This document shows, piece by piece, positions 26,071-35,541 of a DNA stretch of 64,000 nt (positions within the stretch are counted from its first letter, which is position 1; each line of letters starts with the position of its first letter). Source of the stretch: Dysgonomonas sp. UBA5412 (lineage in GTDB: Bacteria; Bacteroidota; Bacteroidia; Bacteroidales; Dysgonomonadaceae); assembly GCA_002409595.1 (NCBI GenBank), contig DHNQ01000008.1, positions 7,600 through 71,599 of the forward strand. Reading direction: 5' to 3'. Under the pieces are notes generated by a model. That model ran no database searches, was not told the DNA's origin, and was given only the letters and a program-made list of their open reading frames with translations. The translations under genes were made by a program, and so were the position numbers.

Positions 26071-27105
26071 TTATTTAGAATTGTCTATCATTTGCAATAG
26101 CAATTCAGGTTCATCAGTAGTAATATAATCGAGATTCAGATTCAGCATTTCTTTCAACACTTCTTCTTTATTTACAGTCCAAGCATTAGTCAAAAGTCCT
26201 AATTTATGAGCCTTTGCAGCCAATTCTTTATCTTTCTGAAATTGACTGAAATGATAATCTATACCACTCATTTGCTCTGCCTTTAACTCTTCAAGGCTTT
26301 TATCTGCTTCTAAATATAAAATACATGCAGTAGGGTCTAACTCCCTTATTCTTTTAGCTGCATCAAAGTTAAATGTAATATAATCAACCCAACCTTGAGC
26401 GTTCATACGATGTACTATTTGCACGGAAGAATCTGCAACGGCTTCACATCTTTCTTTTCCTTTCAAAGAAGCCTTCACTTCGAGGACTAATTTTGTTTTA
26501 TTCTGAGCTTTTATACATTCGATGTATTCTTTAAGGCTAGGTAAATGATCTCCATCTTTCATCTCAATCTTAAACAATTCTGCGGCCGGAGTATCTTCAA
26601 CAGTTTTACCATCAATTATAGGATCGTGGGACAGAACAACTTCATTATCTGACGACAACCATACATCAAATTCAGAACCTTCACAGCCTAATTCGATTGC
26701 TTTCTTCAGCGACTTTAAGGAATTCTGACTTGCATCCTGATTTTTCCAAGCACCACGATGAGCAACAACTTTGTTTCGGATAAAATCATCTTTCACCAAT
26801 TCGAAAGACTTTACCTTATCCCCTACTCTAAGGGTAATTTCATAACTAATAGGAGATGAATCGGTTAGCATCTTACCTTTTTTCAATTGAATTTCGCCAT
26901 TCTTATTTACAGTAAATAAGCCGGAAGCATCTTTTATCAATTCTACTTTTTTTGTATCGTTAGCATACACTTTACCGACAACTGCCCCTGCTTTATTTTT
27001 AGGCACAAGATATCGGTCTAAAGTAATTAATTCATTCACAGTTTGAGATGACATAACGATTACATTTAAAATAAGAAAAGAGAAAAGACTCATTAATTTT
27101 TTCAT
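26071..27105 (-). CDS. Glycerophosphodiester phosphodiesterase with an N-terminal extra domain
   Basis: Secreted hydrolase that splits glycerophosphodiesters into glycerol-3-phosphate and an alcohol. The 344 residues have a signal peptide, then a beta-rich domain (about 25-108) with a cadherin-like pattern (KNKAGAVVGKVYAND, GLFTVNKNGEI). A GDPD TIM barrel follows: VVAHRG about 115, GSEFDVWLSSD about 150, VVLSHD, LVLEVK, and DYITTDEPELLL at the end. The metal-binding Glu-Asp pair and both His are present. An exact -7 element lies at 27133-27140. Confidence 0.92.
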   Translation of the reverse strand: MKKLMSLFSFLILNVIVMSSQTVNELITLDRYLVPKNKAGAVVGKVYANDTKKVELIKDASGLFTVNKNGEIQLKKGKMLTDSSPISYEITLRVGDKVKSFELVKDDFIRNKVVAHRGAWKNQDASQNSLKSLKKAIELGCEGSEFDVWLSSDNEVVLSHDPIIDGKTVEDTPAAELFKIEMKDGDHLPSLKEYIECIKAQNKTKLVLEVKASLKGKERCEAVADSSVQIVHRMNAQGWVDYITFNFDAAKRIRELDPTACILYLEADKSLEELKAEQMSGIDYHFSQFQKDKELAAKAHKLGLLTNAWTVNKEEVLKEMLNLNLDYITTDEPELLLQMIDNSK

Positions 27106-27132
27106 AACATTTTATTTTGATCTTTTATTAAT

Positions 27133-27140
27133 CAAATATA
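27133..27140 (-). promoter_or_regulatory. -7 promoter element of the GDPD gene
   Basis: TATATTTG on the minus strand is an exact match, about 24 nt before the start after allowing for the initiation offset. Confidence 0.5.
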
Positions 27141-27279
27141 AAAAGATTCCGGCAAAACACGGAGAGAATCAAGTCTGCAAGAGGTTAATATATATGAAAA
27201 TAACAAAATCTTCATAATCCTAAAATTAAGCATTGAGAAGAAGCTGCGATATATCTTTTCTTGTTGATAAAATCTTTTG

Positions 27280-27287
27280 TAATTTTG
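27280..27287 (+). promoter_or_regulatory. -7 promoter element of era
   Basis: TAATTTTG is an exact match. The start at about 27291 leaves roughly 21 nt before the ATG at 27312 and excludes the longer frame beginning at 27261. Confidence 0.55.
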
Positions 27288-27311
27288 TCGTTTCATAAAC
27301 AAAGAAATAGC

Positions 27312-28193
27312 ATGCATAAATCCGGTTTTGTAAATATAGTTGGCAACCCGAATGTAGGAAAGTCTACCCTCATGAATCTTCTTGTAGGAGAAAAAGTATC
27401 CATCATTACATCGAAAGCCCAAACTACCCGTCATCGTATATTAGGAATTGTAAATACTGAAGATTATCAGATTGTATATTCAGATACGCCGGGAGTCCTT
27501 CGCCCCAATTACAAACTGCAAGAATCGATGCTTAACTTTTCCGAATCGGCATTAAGCGATGCGGATGTTTTGCTTTATATGACGGATGTTGTAGAAAAAA
27601 CCACCAAGAATGAAGAATTTTTAGGTAAAGTACAGCGAGTAAATGCTCCGGTGCTACTTCTGATAAATAAGATTGACCAGACAAACCAAAAGGAGCTGGA
27701 AGAGTTGGTCGAACAATGGAAAGAATTACTACCCAAAGCTGAAATATATCCAATATCAGCATTAAATAAGTTTAATGTTGATGTCGTAAAACAAAGAATA
27801 TTAGAATTAATACCCGAATCACCTCCGTATTTCGAGAAAGATGCACTGACTGATAGACCGGCACGTTTCTTTGTTACAGAAATAGTTAGAGAGAAGATTT
27901 TATTATATTACCAAAAAGAGGTTCCTTACGCGGTAGAGGTAGTTGTAGAAGAATTTAAAGAAGAACAAGACATAATCAATATACGTGTTCTTATCATCGT
28001 AGAACGTGATACCCAAAAAGGAATTATTATCGGACATCAAGGAGCTGCCTTGAAGAAAGTAGGCTCAATGGCTCGTAAAGATATAGAACGTTTCTTCAAT
28101 AAAAAGGTATTTCTACAAATATTCGTCAAAGTTGAAAAAGACTGGAGAAGTAGAGATAATTTGTTGCGACAATTTGGCTATCGTATCGATTAA
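27312..28193 (+). CDS. era: GTPase Era
   Basis: Essential GTPase that binds the 3' end of 16S rRNA during small-subunit assembly, associated with the membrane. The 293 residues contain G1 GNPNVGKS (11-18), TTRHR in switch I, SDTPGV (G3), LLINKIDQ (G4) and SALN (G5). The C-terminal KH domain carries the motif GIIIGHQGAALKKVG. The start MHKSGFVNIVG is the usual Era N-terminus and sits just downstream of a promoter. Confidence 0.98.
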   Translation: MHKSGFVNIVGNPNVGKSTLMNLLVGEKVSIITSKAQTTRHRILGIVNTEDYQIVYSDTPGVLRPNYKLQESMLNFSESALSDADVLLYMTDVVEKTTKNEEFLGKVQRVNAPVLLLINKIDQTNQKELEELVEQWKELLPKAEIYPISALNKFNVDVVKQRILELIPESPPYFEKDALTDRPARFFVTEIVREKILLYYQKEVPYAVEVVVEEFKEEQDIINIRVLIIVERDTQKGIIIGHQGAALKKVGSMARKDIERFFNKKVFLQIFVKVEKDWRSRDNLLRQFGYRID

Positions 28194-28195
28194 AT

Positions 28196-28229
28196 AAAAA
28201 AAGCTGTTCGTATCGAACAGCTTTTTTGT
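28196..28229. terminator. Bidirectional terminator between era and aroA
   Basis: The stem AAAAAAGCTGTTCG / CGAACAGCTTTTTT has a TAT loop. The genes converge. Confidence 0.92.
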
Positions 28230-28250
28230 TTTCTTTTTATTTTGATTATT

Positions 28251-29468
28251 CTACTCTATTGTAAAGCCGACCGATTTCAAGTCATCCCAGTATTTAGGAT
28301 ACGATTTGGTAACGACATTCGGATGTGCAATATTCAAATGATCTATCTTTATTGCAGCAGGAGCAAAAGCCATTGCCATGCGATGATCTTCGTAAGTTTT
28401 TATTACAGGTTCAGCTTCAGCTTCGCAACGCTCTCCATCCCATTCTAAGATACTATCTTCACTATCATATATTACGTAGCCCAGTTTCTTCATTTCAATC
28501 TTTAAAGCCTCTATACGATCCGTTTCTTTTATCTTAAGACTTTGTAAACCGGTAAATAAAAATGGAATACCTAGCATACAACATGTGACAACAAACGTCT
28601 GCGCAAGATCCGGTTCGTTTACGAAATTATGAAACATCTTCTTCGTCATCCTATCTGTTTTAGACAGTACGACTCCGTCATTAGTGAATTCTGTGGCAAC
28701 ACCCAAATCCAAAAACAATTCGGCAACCTTAGAATCTCCTTGCATACTATTCTTAAATAAGCCTCTCAACTCAAGACGTGAATCGTCAGACAAAGCAGCC
28801 ATTTCATACCAATATGATGCAGCCGACCAATCTGATTCTACAACATAGTGCATTGCCTTATATTCTTCCGGCGATATCTTTATTGTACGTCCATCCCAAT
28901 GAGTTTTCACTCCATATTGAGCCATCATACCAAGAGTCAGTTTGATGTATGGAATAGAGATTATATCACCTTCCAAATGAATAGTCAAGCCCTGACTCAT
29001 AGTTGGAGCTATCATAAGCAAAGCCGAAATAAACTGAGAACTGACATCTCCTGATAAAAAAATCTCCCCACCATTGAGCGAAGTACCCTTTATTTGCAAA
29101 GGCGGGTAACCTACTTTACCAAGATATTGAATACGAGCCCCCAAAGAAACTAAAGCATCTACAAGCAAATGGATCGGACGCTCTTTCATCCGTTCGGTAC
29201 CTGTTATTATCCACTCGCCGGGAGTAATAGATAAAAATGCAGTAAGAAAACGCATAGACGTTCCTGCTGCCTTCACATCAATCAGACTACTTCCGGAACT
29301 AAATGCCTCAACCATCACATTAGTATCATCACAATCTGAGAGATTGTCAATATCAAAAGGGCTAAAGCTTAAAGCATTTAATATCAAAGCTCTATTACTT
29401 ATACTCTTAGATGCCGGGAGTTGTATTACATTCTTTATGGCACCCGGAGCCTTTATTTTATATTGCAT
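28251..29468 (-). CDS. aroA: 3-phosphoshikimate 1-carboxyvinyltransferase (EPSP synthase)
   Basis: Sixth step of the shikimate pathway: shikimate-3-phosphate plus PEP gives EPSP, in the cytoplasm. The 405 residues have the PEP/shikimate loop PASKSISNRALILNAL (18-33), GTSMRFLTAFL, and the C-terminal ETDRIEALKIEM and YEDHRMAMAFA motifs. It is slightly shorter than the enterobacterial enzyme (about 427), as usual for Bacteroidota. It is separated from ppc by about 140 nt and is not obviously co-transcribed with other aro genes. Confidence 0.97.
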   Translation of the reverse strand: MQYKIKAPGAIKNVIQLPASKSISNRALILNALSFSPFDIDNLSDCDDTNVMVEAFSSGSSLIDVKAAGTSMRFLTAFLSITPGEWIITGTERMKERPIHLLVDALVSLGARIQYLGKVGYPPLQIKGTSLNGGEIFLSGDVSSQFISALLMIAPTMSQGLTIHLEGDIISIPYIKLTLGMMAQYGVKTHWDGRTIKISPEEYKAMHYVVESDWSAASYWYEMAALSDDSRLELRGLFKNSMQGDSKVAELFLDLGVATEFTNDGVVLSKTDRMTKKMFHNFVNEPDLAQTFVVTCCMLGIPFLFTGLQSLKIKETDRIEALKIEMKKLGYVIYDSEDSILEWDGERCEAEAEPVIKTYEDHRMAMAFAPAAIKIDHLNIAHPNVVTKSYPKYWDDLKSVGFTIE

Positions 29469-29607
29469 AATGAGATTTATTCTTATACGAATTTAAATAA
29501 AAACTCATAAAAACCAAAAACCTCTATATAGATTAAAAGCATCCATAAGTTAAAGTTCGTTGATTTTTATGAGTTCTAAATTATTTGTTGTCACTATATC
29601 TATATTA

Positions 29608-32247
29608 TCAACCGGTATTTCGCATACCGGCAGCAATTCCGGAAATTGTAATCATCAGTGCCAATTCTAGTTCAGAAGAGTGCTGATCGTCTTTTCTGGT
29701 TCTGTGCAACAGTTCTACTTGCAATAGATTCAACGGATTGGTATAAATATTACGCATTGCAATATTTTCTGCAACTTCAGGTAAACCTTCCATCAAATAC
29801 TCATCCTGCGATATTCTCAATACTGTATTTATATCACTTTCTAATTGCGTTCTGAGACCTTTACCCAAACTTTGCAAATTATCATCGACAAGCCTTTCAT
29901 CATAATATTGAGACATGCGAACGTCCGCCTTTGCGAATACCATTTCCAACATACTTATACGAGTGCCAAAGAAAGGCCAATCGTTATACATTGCTTTTAA
30001 GGTATCCATCTTTCCCTGATCTATCGCTTTTTGTAAGGCTTCTCCTGCCCCCAACCATGCAGGGAGCATCAATCGGTTTTGTGTCCAGCCAAATATCCAA
30101 GGAATAGCCCTCAGGCTTTCAACACCACCGTTCGGACGACGCTTTGCCGGACGAGAGCCTAGAGGCAAACGTCCCAATTCTGCTTCAGGTGTTGCCTGAT
30201 AGAAATACGGTATAAAATCGCTGTTATTGCGAACAAGTCCTTGATAACTTTTACACGAAATATCTGAAAGTTCATCCATTAAATCGCGCCATCCTTGCTT
30301 TGGTGCAGGGGGAGGTAAAAGATTGGCTTCCAAAATAGCATCGGCATAGAGAGATAATGTCTTTATAGCCAAATCGGGAAGTCCCAGTTTGAAGCGAATC
30401 ATTTCACCCTGTTCTGTCACTCTCAGCCCACCCTTCAAAGAGCCGGGAGGTTGAGAAAACAATGCGACTTTGGCAGGTCCGCCTCCACGTCCGACAGTAC
30501 CTCCACGTCCATGAAATAGCGTAAGCGCAATTCCTGCATCCTGACAAGTTTTTATCAAAGCTTCCTGAGCTCTATACTGAGCCCACCCGGCAGCTAAAGC
30601 ACCGGCATCTTTCGACGAGTCAGAATAACCGATCATTATCATCTGTTTATTTTTGATAATGCCTTTATACCAATTGATATTGAAAAGCTGTTGCATTATA
30701 CCATTTGCATTATTCAAGTCATTTAATGTCTCGAATAGTGGTGTAACCGGCAATGTATATGGGCAATCGGCTTCTTTCAGTAAAAGATATACAGCCAGAA
30801 TATCAGAAGGTGTACGGGTCATTGAGATAACGTAAGTAGGGATGGCTCCTACGGGTGTTTCTGCAATCACTTTACATGTATCAAGTACTTCCTTAGTCTG
30901 TGGACTTGGATTCCAATTGTGAGGTATAAGTGGACGTTTGGAATTCAATTCGCGTATCAGGAATGCTTGTTTGTCATCTTCCGACCATGTTTCATAATCT
31001 CCTAAGCCCAGATATTTTGTTATTTCCGACAAAGCTTCGGTATGAATTGTACTTTCCTGACGTATATCCAATTGAGTCAACGTTAGTCCAAAACAACGCA
31101 CTCGACGCATAGTATCCAATAACTTATCGTCTGCAATACTTTCCATTTTGCAGGCTACAAGTGACTTATAACATTCGTGCAAAGGCTTCCACAACTGTTC
31201 GTTGTGAATCAAAATATCGTCAGTCAGATCCGGATTTTTTCCTTCTATCTGATCGTCTATATATGCAATGGTCGCTCTAAGACGTAACCGTAATCGTTTC
31301 ATCAATTCACGGTATGGCTCCTGAATCTCATAATCTTTTATGTAATCTCTGAATTCTGAAGTACATGCTGCCATAGATAGTTCTTTTACCAGAATTTCTA
31401 TATCGCCAAGAAATAGTTTTGCCGCTCTTTTGCGACTATCAAGCAATACTTCTCTTGTTATTCTCGCTACAACATTAGGATTTCCATCGCGATCGCCTCC
31501 CATCCACGATGAGAAATGTATCGGACGGGCATCTATCGGAATTCGGTAAGATAATGTATTTCTGATCTGTTCGTCCAGTTCCCGAATATAGATTGGAACT
31601 GCTTCCCAAAGTGAGTTTTCTACAACTTCATACCCCCATTTCGCTTCTTCATTAGGTGTTGGTCTATTCTGACGAATTTCGTCGGTATACCAATATTGAG
31701 TGATTAGTTGTTTCAGCCTACGCAATATCTGAACTTTCTTATAATCGGACAAGTCGTCATGGTCTAGCAAAGCTAAACAATGATCTACTTGATTCAGATT
31801 ATTGATAAGCGATCTTCTGTTTATTTCAGTAGGATGAGCTGTTAGAACAAGATCCATAGATATATTTTCTATAGCTTGTATAATATCCTCATCTTTTATA
31901 TTGGCAGCTTTCAGCTCTTTATAAATCTGAGGAAAATTAACAGGGTTTTCTGCTCCTTGCGAATGTGGCGATACACTGTTGTATTGCTCCGCAGTATTGG
32001 TCAGATTCAAAAACTGATTGAATGATCTGGCTACGGGTAGAAACTCTTCGTCTTTTAGATTTTGAAGTGTCTTGACTAATGACTTATGAGCTTCAATATC
32101 TCCTGAATGTGAAGCCTTAGAAAGTCTACGAATTGTTTCTATCAGCTCAAACATATCTTGCCCTTTGGCTTCGCTGATCGTTTCGCCCAGCATAGAACCT
32201 AGTAGCTTGATATTTTCGTGCATCAAGGATTGTGGTAAATTATTCAT
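29608..32247 (-). CDS. ppc: Phosphoenolpyruvate carboxylase
   Basis: Carboxylates PEP to oxaloacetate, feeding the fumarate/succinate branch. The 879 residues carry VLTAHPTEINRRS with the catalytic His at 138, the glycine loop FHGRGGTVGRGGGP and SWMGGDRDGNPNV. The C-terminal segment ends MRNTG, which is essential in this family. Start could also be Met9 (MHENIKLLG). Many Bacteroidales rely on PEP carboxykinase for this step, so a full-length ppc is informative about central metabolism. A kinase-like gene lies 148 nt upstream on the same strand. Confidence 0.97.
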   Translation of the reverse strand: MNNLPQSLMHENIKLLGSMLGETISEAKGQDMFELIETIRRLSKASHSGDIEAHKSLVKTLQNLKDEEFLPVARSFNQFLNLTNTAEQYNSVSPHSQGAENPVNFPQIYKELKAANIKDEDIIQAIENISMDLVLTAHPTEINRRSLINNLNQVDHCLALLDHDDLSDYKKVQILRRLKQLITQYWYTDEIRQNRPTPNEEAKWGYEVVENSLWEAVPIYIRELDEQIRNTLSYRIPIDARPIHFSSWMGGDRDGNPNVVARITREVLLDSRKRAAKLFLGDIEILVKELSMAACTSEFRDYIKDYEIQEPYRELMKRLRLRLRATIAYIDDQIEGKNPDLTDDILIHNEQLWKPLHECYKSLVACKMESIADDKLLDTMRRVRCFGLTLTQLDIRQESTIHTEALSEITKYLGLGDYETWSEDDKQAFLIRELNSKRPLIPHNWNPSPQTKEVLDTCKVIAETPVGAIPTYVISMTRTPSDILAVYLLLKEADCPYTLPVTPLFETLNDLNNANGIMQQLFNINWYKGIIKNKQMIMIGYSDSSKDAGALAAGWAQYRAQEALIKTCQDAGIALTLFHGRGGTVGRGGGPAKVALFSQPPGSLKGGLRVTEQGEMIRFKLGLPDLAIKTLSLYADAILEANLLPPPAPKQGWRDLMDELSDISCKSYQGLVRNNSDFIPYFYQATPEAELGRLPLGSRPAKRRPNGGVESLRAIPWIFGWTQNRLMLPAWLGAGEALQKAIDQGKMDTLKAMYNDWPFFGTRISMLEMVFAKADVRMSQYYDERLVDDNLQSLGKGLRTQLESDINTVLRISQDEYLMEGLPEVAENIAMRNIYTNPLNLLQVELLHRTRKDDQHSSELELALMITISGIAAGMRNTG

Positions 32248-32395
32248 AGTCTAATTATATTAGTTTGAATATATGCTTGTGCTAATGGTGTTGACCTAAA
32301 AAACTTTCTAAAAGCTATCAGTCTAGTCTTATAGCACTCTTAAAACGTATTTGTGTCCGCACGATTACTCGTTGCGAACACAAATTTAATAATTC

Positions 32396-34126
32396 TTATT
32401 CGTTTATCATTGTAAACAGCTCTTCTGCTGCTAAGCGAGGTCCATCTTTACTTTGTCCGTCAATGGCTAATGATGTATGTATTTCTCCAATCTTAACACC
32501 ATTCTTAGCCATATCGGCAAAATATTCTCTGATAAGACGCCCTGCCAATTCGGGTTCTTGTACCGGACCAAAAGGATTTGCAAAATAAGATGTAACCAAA
32601 CCTTTTTCAGTTGTTGTTCCTTTGGCTTTGCGCGCTCCGGCTTCGAATACTTTTATGGCTTCGTTAAGATCTGTATAGAATTTTATCTTCTTGTCTGCCT
32701 CTGAATAATTATTGGCATAAAGGAAATAATCGACCTTGTAACCTTTCATTATGATATCGTATGTGGCTGCAGGAATAGTAATGCGAGCATTAACTTTATC
32801 CGGATTTGTATATATACCTCTTTCTAATTGCTCAAAGGCATACATAGGGTCAAGGTCGTCTATACGGACAAAAGCTCCGATCTCTGTTCCGTATCCTTTG
32901 ATAGTACCATCTTCTTCTTTTTTGAGATAGCCCATATCATCAAATATTATACGCATATGACGTATATAGTTTTCATTTAAAGAACGGAATGCTTCAAGGC
33001 TTTCTGATTTTCCTGCCCCACTATCGCCCATGATAATGATATTGGCTTCTTTACCATTCTTCAACGCGATATTAACCATCGCTCCATGAATAGGTAAACA
33101 GTTATTTTCCATTTGTTTTACATTGTGCAATGTCAACAACATCTTTTTCATATAGCCAAAATAGTCTATATCGTCACAATGATTAGCATATCCGATAAGG
33201 ATATCATTTTTTCTATCTTTAAAATAGAATGTACGTTTTTCTTCATATCCGTCAGGATAACCAAAGACGTAGATAATATCAGGTTTTTTACCGATATATT
33301 CATTTTCTTTTGCTAATTCAAACAGATTGGATAAAGAGAAACCATGTACCATAAAATCTTTATGGAAATATACAAAAGTCAACATATTTCCTACTTTCGC
33401 TGGGAATAAGAACCAATCATCTTCGTTCAATGTTAGGTTCTCGACCGGATTTGTCTGATGTTCGTGAAAAATTCCATCGCGTGTATTTCTCTTTGTATAA
33501 GAAATGAATGGGGGGCGAAACATAACTCCGGTAATAAACGGAATACTAGACAAACCGTTGTATTCGACCGGGCAGTTCCAATTGATATCACTTAATGTAA
33601 GGGATGCATTTGCGCCTGCTGTAAGCTGACGATAGACGCGATGCTGATATCCCATTACAGTTTCTTCGATACGTCGATAGATAGACAGAACAAGCTCATT
33701 AAACAGTTCATTCGCCTGCATAAATCTGACACTTTGCAATCCGTTTCCAACAGAACTGTTGTGAACGATGGTATAACGTTCGAGTCTACGCCAAAAGCTA
33801 TAAAGAAGCTCTATTAGCTCAATGAATAAATCTTTATCATTAAAAAAGATTGAATATTTGTTATGTACATCTTGAACTTCATCTGTATTGCAAACCGTTA
33901 GCAACTTAAATGCTTCAATCAATGTCTTTTCAAATTCTTCATCGTTTTGAAATTCTTTGATATAATAGTCATAGATAATAACTTCATCTTTCTTCAACTT
34001 CTGAATAAAAACTTCAATTACCCGATGAAATCCATAACTATTCAAAATCTTTTGACGTGTATCACAATATTTAAGCGTAAAGTTCATTATCGCTTTACCT
34101 TCGCCTAGCGTAAACTCTTGTAGCAT
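32396..34126 (-). CDS. HprK/PEPCK-fold kinase-like protein of unknown substrate
   Basis: The 576 residues have an N-terminal helical half (about 1-170) with no recognised domain and a middle beta-rich region. The C-terminal half carries a P-loop, GDSGAGKSES (367-376), and an Asp pair in IIFDDMGYL (396-397). This pairing resembles HPr kinase/phosphorylase (GDSGVGKSE then DD) and PEP carboxykinases more than ordinary kinases. No HPr or PTS gene is nearby. The next gene on the strand is ppc, so a link to the PEP node is possible. Function inferred from fold motifs only. Confidence 0.75.
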   Translation of the reverse strand: MLQEFTLGEGKAIMNFTLKYCDTRQKILNSYGFHRVIEVFIQKLKKDEVIIYDYYIKEFQNDEEFEKTLIEAFKLLTVCNTDEVQDVHNKYSIFFNDKDLFIELIELLYSFWRRLERYTIVHNSSVGNGLQSVRFMQANELFNELVLSIYRRIEETVMGYQHRVYRQLTAGANASLTLSDINWNCPVEYNGLSSIPFITGVMFRPPFISYTKRNTRDGIFHEHQTNPVENLTLNEDDWFLFPAKVGNMLTFVYFHKDFMVHGFSLSNLFELAKENEYIGKKPDIIYVFGYPDGYEEKRTFYFKDRKNDILIGYANHCDDIDYFGYMKKMLLTLHNVKQMENNCLPIHGAMVNIALKNGKEANIIIMGDSGAGKSESLEAFRSLNENYIRHMRIIFDDMGYLKKEEDGTIKGYGTEIGAFVRIDDLDPMYAFEQLERGIYTNPDKVNARITIPAATYDIIMKGYKVDYFLYANNYSEADKKIKFYTDLNEAIKVFEAGARKAKGTTTEKGLVTSYFANPFGPVQEPELAGRLIREYFADMAKNGVKIGEIHTSLAIDGQSKDGPRLAAEELFTMINE

Positions 34127-34402
34127 GTCTGATTAATTTATTATTTATACTTGTTTTTGATTCAATTACTTTTGCTAACTTTCAGTTATAATTAATCGCT
34201 TTATATCTCTACTGATGATAGAATAAGAATATTAGAAATAGATTTCATCCTTCAAAAAAACACAGGATTACAAATTTTCTAACATCAAATTTAAGGAAAC
34301 TTACCTATACAATTAAATGAATTAAGGACTAATTTCATAATAATTTGTAAATTAGAAACATTTTTGCACTACCATTCTATCTAGCAATATATTAGAAAGC
34401 TT

Positions 34403-34621
34403 TTATTTTTGTTTTTTATCTAAAAACGCAGGATTAACTTCAAATGCATAAAAGGCTGCATTAGTCTCTTTCAAACATTTGGGACAAAGACAATTCTGGT
34501 AGTTATCTTTTATATAATCACGTACTCCTCGGACAAGAGTAACTTTTCGGCAACTACAAAGTTCTATTCTGTCTTCTCTGCAATTAAATGATGCCGAACA
34601 TCTTCCACATATTTTTTTCAT
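34403..34621 (-). CDS. Cysteine-rich CWC-like small protein behind a cobalamin riboswitch
   Basis: The 72-residue product has no signal peptide and eight Cys (5, 8, 14, 22, 24, 44, 46, 49). The layout CxxC, then Cx7CxC, then CLCPKC recalls the Cys-rich CWC family (PF14375), with Ser replacing the Trp. A zinc or corrinoid/metal-binding role is possible. It is the only gene downstream of the B12 riboswitch at 34806-34980, about 185 nt away, with no other open frame in between. Confidence 0.8.
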   Translation of the reverse strand: MKKICGRCSASFNCREDRIELCSCRKVTLVRGVRDYIKDNYQNCLCPKCLKETNAAFYAFEVNPAFLDKKQK

Positions 34622-34805
34622 TATTCTATTTTTTAGTTAATATATAAATTTATCATATCCGAAAATACATTCATTGAAAGACAAATACACAACATACCTT
34701 TCAACGATCTGTATGATTACAAATCGGTACAATTTAATTCTTTCTAAGTTTGATATACAATCGTTTAATTTCTATCTTTTTTCGCGAAAGATGAAATATC
34801 CTATA

Positions 34806-34980
34806 AGAGGCAGGTCTTCTGACTTACTCTTTGCTTATACGACCTTCCCGTTACAAGAACAGTGGCTAGAGTTATGTATAAACAATATTAACGAGCTTAC
34901 AGCAGCGCGACTGTTCAGGATTCGCACCTGATTCCCTTTTCATTACTCATCCGAAGATTGCGGAATTGTAACACCATCTG
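34806..34980 (-). ncRNA. Cobalamin riboswitch (minus strand)
   Basis: Read on the minus strand, the element has the core blocks of the cobalamin aptamer in order: AAAAGGGAATCAGGTGCGAA, the CGCTGCTGTAA segment, GCCACTG, ACGGGAAGG and AAGTCAGAAGACCTGCC. An exact -7 element starts its transcript at about 34981. The neighbouring operon on the left strand ends at a terminator at 35034-35072, so this is an independent unit controlling the Cys-rich gene. Confidence 0.92.
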
Positions 34981-34984
34981 TTTA

Positions 34985-34992
34985 CAAAGATA
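34985..34992 (-). promoter_or_regulatory. -7 promoter element of the riboswitch transcript
   Basis: TATCTTTG on the minus strand is an exact match. It places initiation at the first bases of the aptamer. Confidence 0.65.
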
Positions 34993-35033
34993 TATAATAA
35001 ATATTGAGGATGTATTTTTTAACTCCAAAAGTT

Positions 35034-35072
35034 ATAAAAAAAAACACCATTTCTATAATGTATAGAAATGGT
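35034..35072 (-). terminator. Terminator of the rplY-pth-hsp15-like operon
   Basis: A perfect 12-bp stem (ACCATTTCTATA / TATAGAAATGGT, loop ATG, 35046-35072) is followed on the minus strand by a run of T. Confidence 0.9.
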
Positions 35073-35106
35073 ATTGCATATATTAGTAAGAAATCTAAAT
35101 TTTGCT

Positions 35107-35541
35107 CTAATCTTCATCAAGATCCCAATCTTCAAAGAAGGAATAATCTTCTGCAAACTGATCTAAATCCCGACGATCTTTCTTTGTCGGTCTTCCAGTA
35201 CCTCTGGCACGATCAACAAAGCCGGTAATCTTGGATAATTCTAAAATTTCTAATTGAGAGGCAGATGTTACATCCCGCATAAATTCGGGAACAAGCTTTG
35301 CTCCCATTCTATTCTCAGCAAGAGCTAAAACCTCGAATGAATAAGTAACTGGAGGACGACGAACTTCTATAACATCGCCTACCTTTATCATACGCGAAGG
35401 CTTTATGGTAATCCCTTTTATAGTGATACGTCCTTTCTTACAAGCTTCTATTGCTATCGTCCTTGTTTTAAACAGACGGACAGCCCAAAGCCATTTATCT
35501 ATACGGACTTCATTTTTCGGTTCACCTTTAGCCATAATCAC
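35107..35541 (-). CDS. S4-domain RNA-binding protein, Hsp15-like
   Basis: Cytoplasmic protein that in E. coli (Hsp15) recycles stalled 50S subunits carrying peptidyl-tRNA. The 144 residues have the S4 domain VRIDKWLWAVRLFKTRTIA (12-30) and a basic/acidic C-terminal tail ending DWDLDED. The start at 35541 overlaps the pth stop by four bases (ATGA); Met3 at 35535 is the alternative. Its place after pth fits the idea of peptidyl-tRNA rescue genes travelling together. Confidence 0.93.
   Translation of the reverse strand: MIMAKGEPKNEVRIDKWLWAVRLFKTRTIAIEACKKGRITIKGITIKPSRMIKVGDVIEVRRPPVTYSFEVLALAENRMGAKLVPEFMRDVTSASQLEILELSKITGFVDRARGTGRPTKKDRRDLDQFAEDYSFFEDWDLDED

Noticed and set aside
34674..34931. 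Open frame of 85 codons on the plus strand
   Set aside because: It overlaps the cobalamin aptamer on the minus strand, whose conserved blocks explain the sequence.
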